Shown here piece by piece: positions 1 to 7,513 of a stretch of 61,446 bases of DNA. Each line of letters begins with the position of its first letter. Position 1 is the first letter of the stretch. Below the pieces are notes generated by a model. It was not told the origin of the DNA, searched no databases, and worked only from the letters and a program-made list of their open reading frames with translations. Source of the stretch: a virus; IMG/VR virus record IMGVR_UViG_3300036851_000232, positions 1 to 61,446 of that record, one strand, 5' to 3'. Both the position numbers and the translations under genes were made by a program.

Positions 1-152
1 GCGGGGTCACCGACGAGGGCGGTCCTGGCTTTGCTGGAGGGGTGGGTGCGGCCGGCGGAGGGGGCGGTGATGACGTAGCCGCCTTCGCCGCGGGTTTCGA
101 TAAGGGTGTAGATCTTCTGGTCGGGGTTGGTCGCGAGTTCAGCTGTGGTGGC
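1..152. repeat. Terminal direct repeat, left copy (circular overlap)
   Basis: This stretch matches 61295-61446 base for base except position 26 (T here, A at 61320). It lies inside a protein-coding gene and joins the two halves of that gene in frame. I read it as assembly overlap of a circular or circularly permuted genome, not as a biological terminal repeat. Confidence 0.9.
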
Positions 153-554
153 GGGCCGGCGGGCGAGTTTCAGGTTGCCGCGGGTGGTGCCGTTGACGCG
201 GTATAGCCAGTGCAGCCCGCCGGAGGGGGTGAGCTCGAGGTAGCCGTCGTTGAGCCGTTTCCACAGGTCGTTGAGATCGTTGTCGGTGATGGCGGCTGTG
301 AGCCGGTCGAGGAGTTCGGTGACGGCGCGGCCTTCGAGCTCGAACATTTCCAGGTTGCCGGACACTTTGCCGCAGACGAGGCCGATGCCGTCGTAGGCGC
401 CGTTGCTGGTCCAGGCGGCGATTTGGTCGCGGCGGGGCGGGGCGGTCATGTATTGCTTCCAGAACGCGGCTGGGGCCTTGCTGCCGTCTGGGCGTGCGGG
501 TACGACGCAGCAGCCGCTGTCGTGGAAGGCGAGCGCAGCGTCGTGCAGGGTCAC
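1..554 (-). CDS. Prim-Pol/helicase, N-terminal half (continues at the right end of the window)
   Basis: N-terminal 185 codons of the replication protein, starting at GTG 554-552 and running off base 1. In the circle codon 185 continues at 61294, giving 987 residues in all. The part here is a bifunctional primase/polymerase (Prim-Pol) domain: a DGSKAP loop near residue 22, a GIGLVCG strand followed by EMFELE (the metal-binding acidic pair, Glu-x-Glu where most relatives have Asp-x-Asp), TPSGGLHWLYRV (the SGG-x-H motif) and ETRGEGGYVITAPS (the third conserved block). It would make primers and possibly extend them at the phage origin. The gene upstream ends 29 bases before the start. Confidence 0.85.
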   Translation of the reverse strand, partial: MTLHDAALAFHDSGCCVVPARPDGSKAPAAFWKQYMTAPPRRDQIAAWTSNGAYDGIGLVCGKVSGNLEMFELEGRAVTELLDRLTAAITDNDLNDLWKRLNDGYLELTPSGGLHWLYRVNGTTRGNLKLARRPATTAELATNPDQKIYTLIETRGEGGYVITAPSAGRTHPSSKARTALVGDP

Positions 555-583
555 GTGGGGCCTCCGGTTCTGGGGCGAGGTGT

Positions 584-757
584 TCAGGTGTGGCTGGCGG
601 GCTCCTCGGGGTAGCGGTCGGTCTGGTGGGGCTGCTGGGGGTTCGCGGCTGCCCTGTCCTCCTGCCTGTTGTCTTGGCCCAGGTCTTTAGCCATCTTCAG
701 GAGTTCCCGGCATGCGGGGCAGCAGTGGGGGTTGAGGGGTTGCAGGTCGGGGGTCAC
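584..757 (-). CDS. Small CxxC protein, 57 aa
   Basis: GTG start at 757 overlaps the stop of the upstream gene as GTGA and has GAGAGG as ribosome site. The product has a C-C-P-A-C knuckle near residue 13 and a Gln/Pro-rich tail. It sits directly before the Prim-Pol gene in the same leftward operon. No function recognised. Confidence 0.6.
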   Translation of the reverse strand: MTPDLQPLNPHCCPACRELLKMAKDLGQDNRQEDRAAANPQQPHQTDRYPEEPASHT

Positions 758-1056
758 GGTTCGCCTCTCGCGATGCGGGCGCAGTCCAGCGCGGTTTCGT
801 CATAGCCGCCGCGTGAGGCGTTGTACGCGTCGATGTTCAGCGCGATGGTTTCGGCTGTTTCGCTGGCGGGTGCCCAGCCGAGGTTGCGGAGCGCGGTGAT
901 GGCGGCCTGGGCTAGCGGCATCTGCCCGCTGGTGTCGCAGACGGCTAGGTCTTCGCTCCATGTGCAGTACGGTGCACCGTCCGCGCGTTCGTTGCAGGCT
1001 GCGTCGTGGATGGCCTCCGCGATCGCTGTCGCTGCCTGGTCGTCGGGTGCATTCAC
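754..1056 (-). CDS. Hypothetical protein, 100 aa
   Basis: GTG start overlapping the previous stop (GTGA). Ala-rich helical protein with two cysteines (residues about 29 and 40). Its first codons (VNAPDDQAA) are echoed by a 10-codon remnant at 1333-1362, which suggests a local duplication. Function unknown. Confidence 0.6.
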   Translation of the reverse strand: MNAPDDQAATAIAEAIHDAACNERADGAPYCTWSEDLAVCDTSGQMPLAQAAITALRNLGWAPASETAETIALNIDAYNASRGGYDETALDCARIARGEP

Positions 1057-1193
1057 CGCTGCCCCCCGCTGGCCCAGTATTCGAAACGGTCAGCCTTGCG
1101 ACTCAGTTCAATCATCGCGTCAAGTAGCCGGTCGTACAGGGCTTCCTCTTCCGGGTCGCCAGGCTCGGTGGCGATCTCCCACTCAATCGCCAT
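1053..1193 (-). CDS. Small acidic protein, 46 aa (paralogue of 10101-10250)
   Basis: ATG start; product begins MAIEWE and ends with ADRFEYWASGG. The same frame of residues (I-E-W-E ... DDPETEA-YxRL ... ADRFELWTSGG) recurs in the 49-residue product of 10101-10250, so the phage carries two members of one small family. Role unknown. Confidence 0.6.
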   Translation of the reverse strand: MAIEWEIATEPGDPEEEALYDRLLDAMIELSRKADRFEYWASGGQR

Positions 1194-1336
1194 CAATCCT
1201 CCCCCCATGTGTCAGCGTCGCCGGGCTCGTAGTCGCCCTCCTGGTAGTGCGGGTCGTAGTCCTCCTGCTCGGCTCGGCGTCGGCAGTAGCTCTCCTCCTC
1301 GCACGGGTCCAGCCCGCACATGTGGCAGCGGGTCAT
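1193..1336 (-). CDS. Small Cys-rich acidic protein, 47 aa
   Basis: ATG start 1336; starts MTRCHMCGLDPC, a likely zinc knuckle, followed by a very acidic, Tyr-rich tail (pairs such as YDPHYQEGDYEPGD). Stop and next start overlap by one base (TGATG). Probably a small host-takeover or DNA-binding accessory protein, but this is only inferred from position. Confidence 0.6.
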   Translation of the reverse strand: MTRCHMCGLDPCEEESYCRRRAEQEDYDPHYQEGDYEPGDADTWGED

Positions 1337-1362
1337 GACGCCGCTTGGTCGTCGGGCGTGTT
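1333..1362 (-). other. Short remnant of a duplicated gene start
   Basis: A ten-codon frame (V-N-T-P-D-D-Q-A-A-S, stop) lies between two genes. Its DNA closely matches the start of the gene at 1056 (V-N-A-P-D-D-Q-A-A). It is too short to be a gene and looks like a leftover of recombination between small genes. Confidence 0.4.
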
Positions 1363-1673
1363 CACCGCTGCCTCCGGAGCGTGCGCGGCGTGACGCGGAG
1401 CGGGCCGTCGTCGGGGCGGATGTGCCGCCAGCACACGGCCTGTTCGCGGCCGGTGTGGTCGTGTGGGAGTTCGGTGACGTAGTAGCAGACCTCGTCGGCT
1501 AGCAGCAGATGGCCGCAGCCGGTGGCCGCGCACAGGTCGTTTGCCATGGTGTCGTGGTCGTGTGTCGGGTGGCAGCAGTTCGTGTCGCGGATGAGGCAGT
1601 CCCAGGGGATCGTTTGCGCCCACGGGTCCATGAGCGCGTAGGTCTTGGTGTGGGTCACTCGCGGCCAGGTCAT
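1362..1673 (-). CDS. Cys/His-rich hypothetical protein, 103 aa
   Basis: The ATG at 1673 overlaps the upstream stop by one base and is chosen over the longer frame, which would overlap the upstream gene. Cysteines and histidines are spaced through the protein (CCHPTHDHD, CAATGCGH, CWRH), suggesting zinc binding. Part of the leftward small-gene operon; function unknown. Confidence 0.6.
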   Translation of the reverse strand: MTWPRVTHTKTYALMDPWAQTIPWDCLIRDTNCCHPTHDHDTMANDLCAATGCGHLLLADEVCYYVTELPHDHTGREQAVCWRHIRPDDGPLRVTPRTLRRQR

Positions 1674-1966
1674 TACCGGTTCTCCTCGTCGTGTCCGCCA
1701 GCGGTGGGTTCGGCGGGGGCGGGTGCTGCTACCAGTGGAGCCGCAACGACCATTTCCCCGTCCTCGCCCCATTCCCAGCACCCGTGGCACACGAGTTGAC
1801 CGTCGATGTCCTGCCAGTCATACCGCTCCAAGAAGGGCCAGCCCGTCATGTAGTCGCGGGCGTCTTCCTCGCTATCGAAGTGCGGCCGGTAGCCGTCGCC
1901 GTCTTCTAGGCGCTCCCCGCAGCGGTCGCACTCCACGACGTAGCACTCGATCTTGACGAGCTTCAC
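1673..1966 (-). CDS. Putative zinc-binding protein, 97 aa
   Basis: The GTG at 1966 overlaps the upstream stop as GTGA. Two CxxC pairs (CDRCG near residue 13 and CHGC near residue 65) flank an aromatic segment, a treble-clef-like layout, followed by an Ala/Pro-rich tail. Unknown function. Confidence 0.65.
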   Translation of the reverse strand: MKLVKIECYVVECDRCGERLEDGDGYRPHFDSEEDARDYMTGWPFLERYDWQDIDGQLVCHGCWEWGEDGEMVVAAPLVAAPAPAEPTAGGHDEENR

Positions 1967-2169
1967 GCCCGCTCCTCTCCGTCTGTGCCTGCCGTGGCGT
2001 CGGCCGCCGCTGCGGCTGGATTGCCGTGGAGCACGTATCCCATGATTCGGTGCTGGTGGCAGCGGAAATGCCATGTGTCGTCAAGCGAACGCCAGGCCGT
2101 CAGGGCGCTCGTGCCGCACCAGCAGCGGGGGTCGAGCCCGTCGACGCGCAGCATTTGTGTGCCGCTCAC
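1963..2169 (-). CDS. Hypothetical protein, 68 aa
   Basis: GTG start with a GTGA overlap upstream. Contains a CWCG pair and CHQH, and ends in an Ala-rich tail. Resembles the many small zinc-ribbon-like proteins of actinophages in style only; no family assigned. Confidence 0.55.
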   Translation of the reverse strand: MSGTQMLRVDGLDPRCWCGTSALTAWRSLDDTWHFRCHQHRIMGYVLHGNPAAAAADATAGTDGEERA

Positions 2170-2684
2170 GCCCGCTCTCCTGTCTCGTCTGTGTCCTGGT
2201 CCCGCTCGCCTGGGTTGAGATCTCCCAGCGATCTCCCAGCCGCGCTTGGACTTGGCGCTGCGGCCTCGTGCGCGGTGCCGGCGGGCCAGTAGCGGTCACG
2301 CCCCGACAGATGCCTCCGCGCGAGTGCGCGGTAGCGGTGCGCGACGATGCCGCAGTCAGCCATTGGTACGTCGAGGCAGGAGCAGAAGCCGTCAGCGGTC
2401 TCGTGCGCGGGGTCGGCGGATGCGGCGTCGATTGAGCGCACCAGCCTCATGAGGACGGCTGCCGCCTGCAACGCCTCGGCACGGGTCTCCGACCATGTCG
2501 CGTGCCCGCACAGAGGGGTGGGGCATTTGCATCGGTCAGCACGCCACGCGTCGATCGCCTCGCGCTCTAACTCGTGGATCGCGGTGGTGACGCCGAGGAA
2601 CACGCCGTCTCGTGTGGCCGGGTAGCCAGCCGGGTGGACCTGGTCCTGACGGGCGATCTCGGTCGCCAGATCAGTGAGAGCCAT
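2166..2684 (-). CDS. Hypothetical protein, 172 aa
   Basis: Starts MALTDLATEIARQDQ; helical N-terminus, a cysteine cluster (CKCPTPLCGH) in the middle and another (CSCL) later. Residues around 91 (SADPAHETA) and around 143 (PSPSAAGRSL) also occur, nearly identical, in the two genes upstream, showing shuffling of short segments among these genes. Overlaps the upstream gene by 14 bases. Function unknown. Confidence 0.6.
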   Translation of the reverse strand: MALTDLATEIARQDQVHPAGYPATRDGVFLGVTTAIHELEREAIDAWRADRCKCPTPLCGHATWSETRAEALQAAAVLMRLVRSIDAASADPAHETADGFCSCLDVPMADCGIVAHRYRALARRHLSGRDRYWPAGTAHEAAAPSPSAAGRSLGDLNPGERDQDTDETGERA

Positions 2685-3246
2685 CGCTTCCCTCCTGCTG
2701 CTGGTGCGCGGGGTCGGCGGCCTGCCGTCTGAGTGAGCCGCAGTCGCAGCGATGGCGTCCGGGGTGCCCCTCGGCGCGGTTGCAGGTGTGCCCGCCCGTG
2801 TAGTTGTCGCAGCCTTCCCAGCCGAATCGGCAGTGCGGGCCGGGGTCTTCCACGATGAGGGTCCTGGCGGCCCGGACGACCTCGGCTAGCGCGGCCTGGT
2901 CCTTCTCGTCCATGGGCTCGGCACCGTGGACGCGCACCGGTTCTCCATCGACGTCATATACACGGCAGGTGTCCTCAGCGGTCTCGTGCGCGGGGTCGGC
3001 GGACGCGGGAATGTACGTGGCGCGCTCGACCACGCGCACCGAACCCGGTCGGGCGGCCCACAGCTCCGCGTACGCCTTCCCGAGTTCCACCACGTGAACG
3101 AAATCGTCCGTCGCAGTGGGCTCGTCGCGTCGCCGTTCGGCCACGAGCCCGACGACGATGCCGGGCTCCGTCTTGCGGCGCTGCCACGCACTGTGGGTGG
3201 CAGCGCCGCAGTAGACGACCTTGTCTCCGATGTTGATCTCACTCAT
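2671..3246 (-). CDS. Hypothetical protein with KOW-like start and Cys/His tail, 191 aa
   Basis: The first 80 residues (INIGDKVVYCG ... PGIVVGLVAERR) look like a small beta-barrel of the kind that binds nucleic acid, which is inferred from pattern only. The C-terminal part has four-plus cysteines and histidines (CRFGWEGC, CNRAEGHPGRHRCDC), typical of a phage zinc fold. Carries the shared ADPAHETA segment in the middle. Confidence 0.6.
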   Translation of the reverse strand: MSEINIGDKVVYCGAATHSAWQRRKTEPGIVVGLVAERRRDEPTATDDFVHVVELGKAYAELWAARPGSVRVVERATYIPASADPAHETAEDTCRVYDVDGEPVRVHGAEPMDEKDQAALAEVVRAARTLIVEDPGPHCRFGWEGCDNYTGGHTCNRAEGHPGRHRCDCGSLRRQAADPAHQQQEGSDGSH

Positions 3247-3448
3247 CAGCGGGCTCCTTGTCGTGCGTGGGGTCGGGCTCCGGTGGGTTCAGACCTGCTA
3301 GTGATCTCCCAGCCGCGCTTGGACTTGGTGCTGCGGGCTCGGGCGCGGGGTCGGCGGACGCGGCGGTGAAGAACGCGGGAGGCTGCATGTCAGCCGCAGC
3401 CTCCTCGACGAAGTTGTGGCTGAACAGAAGCGCCTGCCACTCATTCAT
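3239..3448 (-). CDS. Small hypothetical protein, 69 aa
   Basis: Starts MNEWQALLFSHN. The second half is a linker-like stretch sharing the ADPAPE and PSPSAAGRSL segments found in neighbouring genes. It may be a truncated or mosaic gene. Overlaps the downstream start by eight bases. Confidence 0.5.
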   Translation of the reverse strand: MNEWQALLFSHNFVEEAAADMQPPAFFTAASADPAPEPAAPSPSAAGRSLAGLNPPEPDPTHDKEPADE

Positions 3449-3450
3449 CG

Positions 3451-3822
3451 CTATCCCTCCTTGCCGATCTCGTCCGCGCGCTCGGCCAGCCAGTCGGCGT
3501 TATTGAGCAGAGACGATCCGTATGGTTCTTCTCGGACTTCACCCGCTGCTCGCATATCTCTGGCTGCGTCCCGAAGCGCCCCCGCTGCGGACGGGCGAGC
3601 GGGGTCGGCGGCGGTGCCGGGGACGGCGGAGAGGGCGCGGCGGATGTCCGACTCCGAGAACCACCGCTCGCCCCACATGCCCGCGCCCATCTCGTTGGCG
3701 GGGTCGATCAGCTCCCGCACGGCCTGTACTGCGGCGCGCAGGCTTGCGTTCTCGTCTGTCAGTCGCGCCAACTCCCGATGCTCAGAGCCGCATGGGTCAG
3801 GGTCCACGTGAAGCAGGTTCAT
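3451..3822 (-). CDS. Hypothetical protein with coiled-coil start, 123 aa
   Basis: The ATG at 3822 overlaps the upstream stop as ATGA; a longer open frame exists but would overlap the neighbour. Residues 14-40 form a likely coiled coil (ELARLTDENASLRAAVQAV). Contains an ADPA segment in mid-protein. Unknown role. Confidence 0.6.
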   Translation of the reverse strand: MNLLHVDPDPCGSEHRELARLTDENASLRAAVQAVRELIDPANEMGAGMWGERWFSESDIRRALSAVPGTAADPARPSAAGALRDAARDMRAAGEVREEPYGSSLLNNADWLAERADEIGKEG

Positions 3823-4412
3823 AGCGTCTCCTCGGTGGGGTCGGCAGAGAGGGCGCGGCGGAGCGCGGCGATGTCCGCTGCGGGGATGAAGCCGTACGCC
3901 TCCCACTGGTCGGCCAGTTCCAGCACGGCCTGTTCGCGGGCGCTGCAGATGTCTTCGTGGTACTGGAATCGCCGGACGTACTGCTCGTTGAGTGAGCGCT
4001 GCGCCGTTATCTGCTCGCGCAGCCGCTCGTTCTCGGCGCTCGCTTCGTTGAATGCACGCACCGCTCCGTGGACCGGGCAGTCCGGCTCGGGGCCTTCGTA
4101 CGTCGCGTATGTCTTCCCGCACGAGCACTCAGTGGTGAGTTGCACACGGAGCCGCTCGTTCTCGGCGTTGGCCGCTGCCAGGGCGGCCTCGGCTTGGCGT
4201 GCCTGCTCCTGCCAGTGACTCGCTGCTGCCTCGTGGTCGCATTCGAGGGCTCCGGGCCGGCCGCAGCTGTGAATCGGCTTGGGGGTAGTAGTCCAGACGA
4301 AACCCCCATTCCCATGCTCGCGTTCGTGGCCGGCAGGAAGTTCACAGCGTTGGCTTGGGGCAGCTGTCCAGTGGTACTCGGCGCTGCAGCGCTCGGGGCT
4401 GCTCATGGTCAT
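3819..4412 (-). CDS. Coiled-coil Cys-rich protein, 197 aa
   Basis: N-terminal half has spaced Cys/His residues (CSAEYHW, CELPAGHEREHGNG, CDHEAAASHW) followed by heptad helices rich in Ala/Glu and a CSCG ... CPVHG pair. The pattern fits a zinc-binding actinophage accessory protein with a coiled-coil rod. It ends ADPTEETL, another copy of the local ADPA/T segment. Confidence 0.6.
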   Translation of the reverse strand: MTMSSPERCSAEYHWTAAPSQRCELPAGHEREHGNGGFVWTTTPKPIHSCGRPGALECDHEAAASHWQEQARQAEAALAAANAENERLRVQLTTECSCGKTYATYEGPEPDCPVHGAVRAFNEASAENERLREQITAQRSLNEQYVRRFQYHEDICSAREQAVLELADQWEAYGFIPAADIAALRRALSADPTEETL

Positions 4413-4672
4413 CCTGCTCCTGGTCGTGGCAGGTCGTCGTCGGTGGCCACGTCTGTCAGCCACTCGCCGGGGGGGCTGGGTCCGTACACAAGGTCGAGGG
4501 CGACGTGGGAGACGACGCGGAGCAGGTCGAGGGCATCGAGGAACATCGGGTCGGAATGGCCGATGGTGACGGCGACCTCGTGGTTGGTGGAGGCTTCGAT
4601 GGTGAGTGCGCGCGCGTCGTCGTAGCGGCCGGTCAGCCCAGCGCCGGTCGCGGGGCCGTCGTGGGTGGTCAT
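4409..4672 (-). CDS. Hypothetical protein, 87 aa
   Basis: ATG start and ATGA overlaps on both sides place it firmly in the operon directly after the methyltransferase gene. Mixed alpha/beta composition with a central hydrophobic helix (FLDALDLLRVVSHVALDLVYG). Function unknown. Confidence 0.6.
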   Translation of the reverse strand: MTTHDGPATGAGLTGRYDDARALTIEASTNHEVAVTIGHSDPMFLDALDLLRVVSHVALDLVYGPSPPGEWLTDVATDDDLPRPGAG

Positions 4673-5919
4673 GCGGTTGCCTCCCCGAACAGGTCCATCT
4701 GGTTGTCGGGTACGGGTGGCGGCTTGGGAACCTCAAGTGCCCGCGCCCGCTCGCCGGGGTCTGTGGTCCGCCACGCCGCGAGTCGGCAATAGTCCGCGGA
4801 TAGATCAATGCTGACGCCGATGCGGCCGAGGATGGAGGCGACGAGTGCGACGGTGCCGGTGCCGCCGAAGGGGTCGAGGACAGCGGCGGGGCGGGTGGGC
4901 GCGGTGGGTTCGGGGCAGGCGCAGGCGTAGCCGGTGATGCTCACGAGCGCATCCATCGCAGGCTTGCCAGCCATGCCGGTCCCGTTCTGCCTGCCGAACG
5001 GCTCGCGTCTATCCTTGGCGAATCCAGACGTTCCGCTCTGCCCCTTCACGTACCGCTTGTCTGCCACCGGCCGCCGCCCGTCGCCGCATTCCACGCAGAT
5101 GCCGGGCGGGGACCAGCCACGGATGATCCGCCGCGGCCACTCCATCGGGAACGCCGCGAAGTGGTCGACGCCGAGGTGCGCGGGCACGGTGAGCGGCTGC
5201 GTGGGGATCTCCCACACGGAGCCGGGGAGCTTGCCCAGCGGGTTCGCAGCGCGTGTCAGCCCAGTCCCTGTCCCGTGCCTATTTCCCGACCCTTCCGCCA
5301 ATTCTGCTCGGACTTGTCGCCATGCCGGATTGACCTCACGTCCCCATACGGGCGTCTCCCGGATTTCGTCGACCGCCGAGTAGTAGCGCGGCTGCTTCAC
5401 CAGGTGGAACCAGGTCTCGTGGCTGCGCCGCACCCGGTCGGTGACTGATTCGGGCAGACCGTTCGGCTTCTGCCAGATGACCTCGGCGCGGAGGATGAGC
5501 CCGAGGTCGTCGATGCAGCGGAGGGCGTACCGCCACGGGATGCCGATGAGGGACTTCTCGCGGATGCCAACGTCTCGCCGCGCTGGCCGGGAACCCCGAC
5601 CTATCACACCATCGGAGGACCCGACGCCACCGCCACCGATGCCCGCGTACTTGTCCCCGAGGTTGACCCAGATGCTGCCGCTCGGCTTCAAAACGCGCAT
5701 CATTTCGCGAGTGGCATCGATGAGTTCGTCTAGAAATTCCGTGGGGGATGGCTCGCTTCCCAGTTGTCCGTCGTAGTGCTGACCGCCGTCTTGGTAACTG
5801 CGAAGCGACCAGAACGGCGGCGACGTCACAATGAGATCCACTGATTCGTCCGCGAGCGGTAGCTGCCGTGCATCTGCCCGGAGCACAACGGCCATGTTTG
5901 AGGAAACGGAACGGTTCAT
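4669..5919 (-). CDS. DNA amino-methyltransferase (N4-C or N6-A), beta-type order
   Basis: Transfers a methyl group from S-adenosylmethionine to an exocyclic amino group in DNA. Catalytic motif IV (TSPPF) lies near residue 32 and the AdoMet-binding motif I (DPFGGTGT) near residue 350, the order of the beta class. Between them is a likely target-recognition region with a CVEC ... CAC zinc-like set. I chose ATG 5919 (GGAAAG ribosome site, ATGA overlap with the upstream gene) over GTG 5940. 416 residues, with no restriction enzyme beside it, so it probably guards phage DNA from host restriction. The target sequence cannot be told. Confidence 0.9.
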   Translation of the reverse strand: MNRSVSSNMAVVLRADARQLPLADESVDLIVTSPPFWSLRSYQDGGQHYDGQLGSEPSPTEFLDELIDATREMMRVLKPSGSIWVNLGDKYAGIGGGGVGSSDGVIGRGSRPARRDVGIREKSLIGIPWRYALRCIDDLGLILRAEVIWQKPNGLPESVTDRVRRSHETWFHLVKQPRYYSAVDEIRETPVWGREVNPAWRQVRAELAEGSGNRHGTGTGLTRAANPLGKLPGSVWEIPTQPLTVPAHLGVDHFAAFPMEWPRRIIRGWSPPGICVECGDGRRPVADKRYVKGQSGTSGFAKDRREPFGRQNGTGMAGKPAMDALVSITGYACACPEPTAPTRPAAVLDPFGGTGTVALVASILGRIGVSIDLSADYCRLAAWRTTDPGERARALEVPKPPPVPDNQMDLFGEATA

Positions 5920-6134
5920 GTAGTGACGTCTTTCCGCCACTGCTGTTGCACGTCGGCGGGTAGTAGCGCGAACGCCTTGCAGCCATAGCAGTCTGTTTGG
6001 TGCGGCTGGTCATGTTTGATGGCGTGGGCGAGGACTAGAAGGGTGCTGCGGGGAAGGCTGACACCAGATGAAGCTGGCGGGGCCATTGTTGGTGGCTGCG
6101 GACTGTCTTTGTGTTTGCGACGTAATAGGTTCAT
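5916..6134 (-). CDS. Small basic protein, 72 aa
   Basis: Start chosen at ATG 6134 because AAGGGA sits six bases upstream of it; an ATG at 6149 lacks a site. Basic N-terminus (NLLRRKHK) and a C-terminal CYGCKAF knuckle. Overlaps the methyltransferase start, so the two are probably co-translated. Confidence 0.55.
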   Translation of the reverse strand: MNLLRRKHKDSPQPPTMAPPASSGVSLPRSTLLVLAHAIKHDQPHQTDCYGCKAFALLPADVQQQWRKDVTT

Positions 6135-6192
6135 CCGTTGTCCCTTCATGGCATGGCTTATGCTGCTGCGTCGGCTCGGATGACGTGGGCGG

Positions 6193-6606
6193 TCATGCGG
6201 CTGCTCCTGTGTCGTTGCGTCGTTGTCGCGTGTCGCGGACGTTTTTGGCGCGGTTGGTGGCGTCTCGGCAGGCGGGGCAGGGTTTCTCGCCGCGTCTGCG
6301 GTGCTGTTGGTGTCCGGCTTCGGTGCCGTGTTCGCGGTGCCGGTAGCCGGTGGGCTGGGGTGCGGTGCCGGCGGCGACGCGGGTCTGCCATTCGGCTGTG
6401 CGTTCGGCGGGTGTGAGGCCGCCGGCGATGCCGTCCCGCGCCGATGTGCCGACGCCGCCTTCCCAGGCGAGAACGTCCTCTAGGCAAAATGCTTTGACGG
6501 GGCAGGCGTGGCAGATTCGTTTGCCGGGTTCGACGGATTCGCCGGGAGCGGTGAACCACAGGCGCAGGGGCAGGCCGCGGCAGGCGGCTTCGTGGTACCA
6601 GCTCAT
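6193..6606 (-). CDS. WhiB-family iron-sulfur regulator, 137 aa
   Basis: Carries the four-cysteine WhiB signature: Cys near residue 9 in AACRG, then CHACPVKAFC (C-x2-C-x5-C) near residues 34-43, and a turn DGIAGG where classical members have GVWGG, followed by an Arg-rich DNA-binding tail. Such proteins hold a 4Fe-4S cluster and bind the host sigma factor; phage versions can act as dominant repressors of host genes. A further CPAC pair occurs in the tail. The family is confined to actinobacteria and their phages. Confidence 0.92.
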   Translation of the reverse strand: MSWYHEAACRGLPLRLWFTAPGESVEPGKRICHACPVKAFCLEDVLAWEGGVGTSARDGIAGGLTPAERTAEWQTRVAAGTAPQPTGYRHREHGTEAGHQQHRRRGEKPCPACRDATNRAKNVRDTRQRRNDTGAAA

Positions 6607-6830
6607 GCCGCGCCGCCTCTCCGCCGCTGCTGGGGTCGCCGGTAGGTGGCCCGGCGGCGGGCGATGCGGCACGGGCCGCAGTACAGGGCGGAGCCGTGGA
6701 CCGGTTCGCCGCAGGCGTTGCACGGGCCGCTGAACCGGATGGTGGCCCGGTCGTAGTCGCGGCGGGCGGCCTCGTTGGCGCGCGCGTACGCGTTCCACGC
6801 GGCCTGGGTGGCCGGGTCGAGGCGGGTCAC
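6603..6830 (-). CDS. Zinc-ribbon protein, 75 aa
   Basis: The GTG at 6830 overlaps the upstream stop. The centre holds CNACG ... CGPC, a zinc ribbon, with an Arg-rich C-terminus. It precedes whiB with an overlap, so the two are made together. Possibly nucleic-acid binding; no family assigned. Confidence 0.65.
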   Translation of the reverse strand: MTRLDPATQAAWNAYARANEAARRDYDRATIRFSGPCNACGEPVHGSALYCGPCRIARRRATYRRPQQRRRGGAA

Positions 6831-7513
6831 GTCGTCACTCCCTCCGGCCAGTCGACGGCGTTGAGTGCCTTGCGGTGCTCGGCGGGCATCGGCGCGATCG
6901 GCATCCCGAGCCGGTCGCAGCCCATGGCGCACAGGATCAGCGCGTCGGCCTCGTCGTTGCTGACCACCATGAACGCGGTGAAGCGACGCACCGCGGCGGC
7001 GAGCACCTCATCTTTCCCGGCGTTCCCCCGCCCGGTCGCGTACTTGGCGCGGGTCTGCGGTGATGCGACGGCCAGCAGGCAGCCGCGCCGGTCCAACGCT
7101 TCCGTGATGAGCCACCACAGCCCGCCGAGCTGATGTACGGCGTTGCCGCGGCTGCCGAACGACGGCCCTTCGACAACGACCAGCGCGTCAAGGTCGGTGA
7201 AGTCGAGGACGCTGTCGCGGATCCAGCGGAGCCGCTCGTAGCCGACCATGCGGCCGGGTGGCCGGAGGCGGTCGACCCAACCGGTGGAGCAGGCGATCCC
7301 GGTACTGGTGAGACTGAGGTCGAGGCCATACACGCGGGTGGGGGCCCCGCCCCCGGAGTTGCCGCGTCCCCGGGGGGGTGGGTCCGCGGTTGTGCTCGAC
7401 GGGGGCGGGGCTGTCCCGGCCAAGCCCTTAACCGGGACGTGGTGGGCCCGACCGGCGTCAGGGGCGTCACTGGCGGGTAGGGCCGTTTCGGGGAGGGGCA
7501 GCGGGCCGGTCAC
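6827..7513 (-). CDS. RuvC-like Holliday junction resolvase
   Basis: RNase H-fold nuclease: YGLDLSLTSTGIA (first acidic residue, near residue 60), VVVEGPSFG (second) and NDEADALILCAMG (paired acidic residues near the C-terminus), with KDEVLAAAVRRF before the last helix, as in RuvC-type resolvases of actinophages. It would cut branched replication or recombination intermediates before packaging. GTG 7513 is chosen because it overlaps the upstream stop. The first 55 residues are a disordered Pro/Gly-rich extension. Confidence 0.85.
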   Translation of the reverse strand: MTGPLPLPETALPASDAPDAGRAHHVPVKGLAGTAPPPSSTTADPPPRGRGNSGGGAPTRVYGLDLSLTSTGIACSTGWVDRLRPPGRMVGYERLRWIRDSVLDFTDLDALVVVEGPSFGSRGNAVHQLGGLWWLITEALDRRGCLLAVASPQTRAKYATGRGNAGKDEVLAAAVRRFTAFMVVSNDEADALILCAMGCDRLGMPIAPMPAEHRKALNAVDWPEGVTT

